DNA from: Limnobacter sp. MED105
GTDB lineage: Bacteria; Pseudomonadota; Gammaproteobacteria; Burkholderiales; Burkholderiaceae_B
Direction of reading: 5' to 3'
DNA: 64,000 nt
Assembly (NCBI RefSeq): GCF_000170915.1
Contig: NZ_ABCT01000008.1
Coordinates: 1 to 64,000 of the forward strand
The position numbers and the translations under genes were made by a program. Shown here piece by piece: positions 62,542 to 64,000 of the stretch. The first letter of the stretch is position 1, and every line of letters starts with the position of its first letter. The notes under the pieces were generated by a model. That model ran no database searches. It saw only the letters and a list, made by a program, of their open reading frames with translations, and was not told where the DNA came from.

Positions 62542-63024
62542 ATGTCAGCAGATCTGTTTTTGAAATTGGGCAATGTGAAAGGCGAGTCGGTTGACTTGAA
62601 GCACGCGGGCGAAATGGAGCTGCTAAGTGCACGTTGGGGCATGCAAGTGGCGGTGGGTGCCAATGGTGGCGTGTTGGCCCCAGCAGGGCGCGCGGAAGTG
62701 AAATCTTTACGTGTTGAAAAGCGCGTAGACCGTGCTTCCCCCACGCTGCATGCACAAACCTGTATCGGTCAGCTTTACGACACCATGGTGTTGACCAAGA
62801 GAAAATCTGGCCTTGTTCCGCTTGAATATTTGCGCATTACTTTCAAAGACGTGATTGTGAGTGACATTGATATTTCGCTGGGCGCAGGTGACGATGGTGA
62901 CCTAGAAGTGGTCACCTTCGCGTTCACAGAGTATCAGGAAGAATACAAACCGCAGAATGGTGATGGCACGGGCGGTGCTGCTGTCACCGCCGGTTTTAAT
63001 TGTATTAAGTGCGTGAAGATTTAA
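62542..63024 (+). CDS. hcp: Hcp family type VI secretion tube protein
   Basis: A 160-residue protein of the Hcp family: MSADLFLKLGNVKGES is the first strand pair, the middle KRVDRASPTLHAQTCIG and the LEYLRITFKDVIVSDIDIS strand are typical. Hcp forms the hexameric-ring tube that the type VI system ejects, and it can carry small effectors in its lumen. GGAG precedes the ATG. No tss genes are in the window, so this is an orphan or satellite hcp as far as can be seen. Its 3' end overlaps the convergent membrane-protein gene by 20 bases. Confidence 0.88.
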   Translation: MSADLFLKLGNVKGESVDLKHAGEMELLSARWGMQVAVGANGGVLAPAGRAEVKSLRVEKRVDRASPTLHAQTCIGQLYDTMVLTKRKSGLVPLEYLRITFKDVIVSDIDISLGAGDDGDLEVVTFAFTEYQEEYKPQNGDGTGGAAVTAGFNCIKCVKI

Positions 63025-63868
63025 CTTCGTTCTGGAGGCGTTCATACTCCTCCACATGTTGGTTGAACAGCCTCAGGTTAAGTTTGCGGATTGGGGCGGG
63101 CAGGTGGTACTTCACGTAGTCGTGGCGCCATTTCATACGCAAATGATGATTTCGAAAGGTAAGTGGATTACCCAATTCGCGTTCTAGTCTCATCACACTG
63201 GTTGTTTGTCCCATAAACATGAAGAGGATGCCAACCAAGGCAGCTGTGGGTATCATCGCCCCAACCTTGGCGAGTAATAGTTTTAGATCATCTGGTTCTG
63301 TGGTAATTGTTGGCAGAACAAAAACGTAGATCATCATGACCCCAATCAAAACCCAGGTTATGACCAATGCAGTTAGGCTCTTTTGTTTGTCTCTGTCCTC
63401 AAAAGAATGATCTGCAAGATAGACGTTAATAGTCCATAGTTCGATGGGCTTCCGAATGTCAACTTTGCCTTTGTTGATCTGTACGTTTGTATCAATTAAG
63501 GCCCAGATGTAACTGATTGTTGCGACAGCAAGTGCGTACCAAGAGTTGAAGTAACGGGATTCGTTGCTCAGAAAAATTGGAGCGTCTAGTACCATGCCCA
63601 AGACTTCAGGAAAAGTTGTCAGGCATGTGATTGGGAGAATAAAGATTGAAAGCTTGAGAGCATTTGCAATGTTGACCTGTGCAACAAACACGACGTAATA
63701 CAAAACTGAAATCACGAGCAAGCTAACGGTTGCGAATAATGCGGTGATAGCCTGTTCGGAAAGGTCAAATAAGTAGGCTAACGGAACTACAACCCCATAG
63801 GCATAGAAGAACGCGAGGCAAAAGGAAGAGGTAAAAAAATCATTGAAGGGGAGGTAGGATTTAATCAT
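63005..63868 (-). CDS. multi-span membrane protein, unknown; possible immunity protein
   Basis: A 287-residue protein I do not recognise. About six membrane spans can be seen (roughly residues 11-33, 37-62, 68-92, 106-125, 161-185 and 194-219), with a ~70-residue soluble loop between spans four and five and a basic cytoplasmic tail of ~65 residues. It begins two bases after the stop of the upstream partial gene and converges on hcp. Local G+C is lower (40-48% in three hand-counted lines) than in neighbouring nrdB (57% in one line). An immunity role against the upstream gene's product is inference from context only. Confidence 0.6.
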   Translation of the reverse strand: MIKSYLPFNDFFTSSFCLAFFYAYGVVVPLAYLFDLSEQAITALFATVSLLVISVLYYVVFVAQVNIANALKLSIFILPITCLTTFPEVLGMVLDAPIFLSNESRYFNSWYALAVATISYIWALIDTNVQINKGKVDIRKPIELWTINVYLADHSFEDRDKQKSLTALVITWVLIGVMMIYVFVLPTITTEPDDLKLLLAKVGAMIPTAALVGILFMFMGQTTSVMRLERELGNPLTFRNHHLRMKWRHDYVKYHLPAPIRKLNLRLFNQHVEEYERLQNEVKSSRT

Positions 63869-63870
63869 GC

Positions 63871-64000
63871 TTAATTTGCCCCGAAAAAAGCTTTCGCTTT
63901 CTGCTCAATATGATTCGGCGCGCTAGACAGGTTATAAGCAACTCCGATCAAAACGCCAGCACCTAGCCCGATAAGTACGAGAGGTGCACCTGCGACAGTA
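63871..64000 (-). CDS. 3' end of an unidentified gene cut by the window edge
   Basis: Reading the reverse strand from the edge gives about 42 residues ending ...NHIEQKAKAFFGAN and TAA. The visible part includes a hydrophobic, glycine-spaced stretch (VLIGLGAGVLIGVAYN) that could be a membrane hairpin or glycine zipper. The stop is two bases before the ATG of the membrane-protein gene, implying one operon. The family cannot be named from this fragment. Confidence 0.55.
   Translation of the reverse strand, partial: TVAGAPLVLIGLGAGVLIGVAYNLSSAPNHIEQKAKAFFGAN

Overview
The window is a chromosomal segment of a betaproteobacterium of the order Burkholderiales. The 16S rRNA and the gene order (mra/dcw cluster, pilBCD-coaE-zapD, rplU-rpmA-obgE-proB, nrdAB) fit the order well. 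From memory the 16S looks most like Limnobacter, but no search was possible, so the genus is tentative.

Layout. (1) 1-6030: a complete rrn operon (P1 promoter, boxA, 16S, tRNA-Ile, tRNA-Ala, 23S, 5S, terminator). (2) 6148-12934: assorted housekeeping and accessory genes: a secreted transglutaminase-like protein, an M20 amidohydrolase, a lipoprotein metallopeptidase, a class II glutamine amidotransferase, glycerate 2-kinase and dihydroorotase. (3) 12941-14168: a DUF3025 gene whose 3' end carries the promoter and first ~78 bases of the RNase P RNA gene. (4) 14324-31326: the division and cell wall cluster mraZ-rsmH-ftsL-ftsI-murE-murF-mraY-murD-ftsW-murG-murC-ddl-ftsQ-ftsA-ftsZ, mostly with overlapping or abutting genes, headed by four 10-bp MraZ-type repeats. 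ftsA is broken in this sequence by three apparent one-base losses in homopolymers. (5) 31522-40648: peroxiredoxin, lpxC, a reverse-strand DUF721 gene, an M23 peptidase, secA, argJ, a DUF815 ATPase and a Nudix/ThiE-like fusion. (6) 40654-47061, reverse strand: zapD, coaE, pilD, pilC, pilB and a polyprenyl diphosphate synthase. (7) 47169-54284: rplU, rpmA, obgE, proB, a MEST-like hydrolase, rppH (reverse), proS and a lytic transglycosylase. (8) 54273-54776: a non-coding stretch made of two long imperfect hairpins that share one arm. (9) 54777-62430: ffh (reverse), a CcsA/YpjD-like membrane protein, a small PP0621-like protein, ampD, then nrdA and nrdB behind DnaA-box-like sites, a well-formed promoter and paired NrdR boxes. 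(10) 62542-64000: an Hcp-type type VI secretion protein facing a lower-GC reverse-strand pair: a multi-membrane-span protein and the 3' end of an upstream gene with a glycine-rich hydrophobic tail.

Most of the window is ordinary core genome. The parts that deserve attention are the paired hairpin element at 54273-54767, the possible effector/immunity pair beside hcp at the right edge, the ftsA disruption, and several regulatory regions that can be read in detail (mraZ operator, rnpB promoter inside a coding region, nrdA control region).
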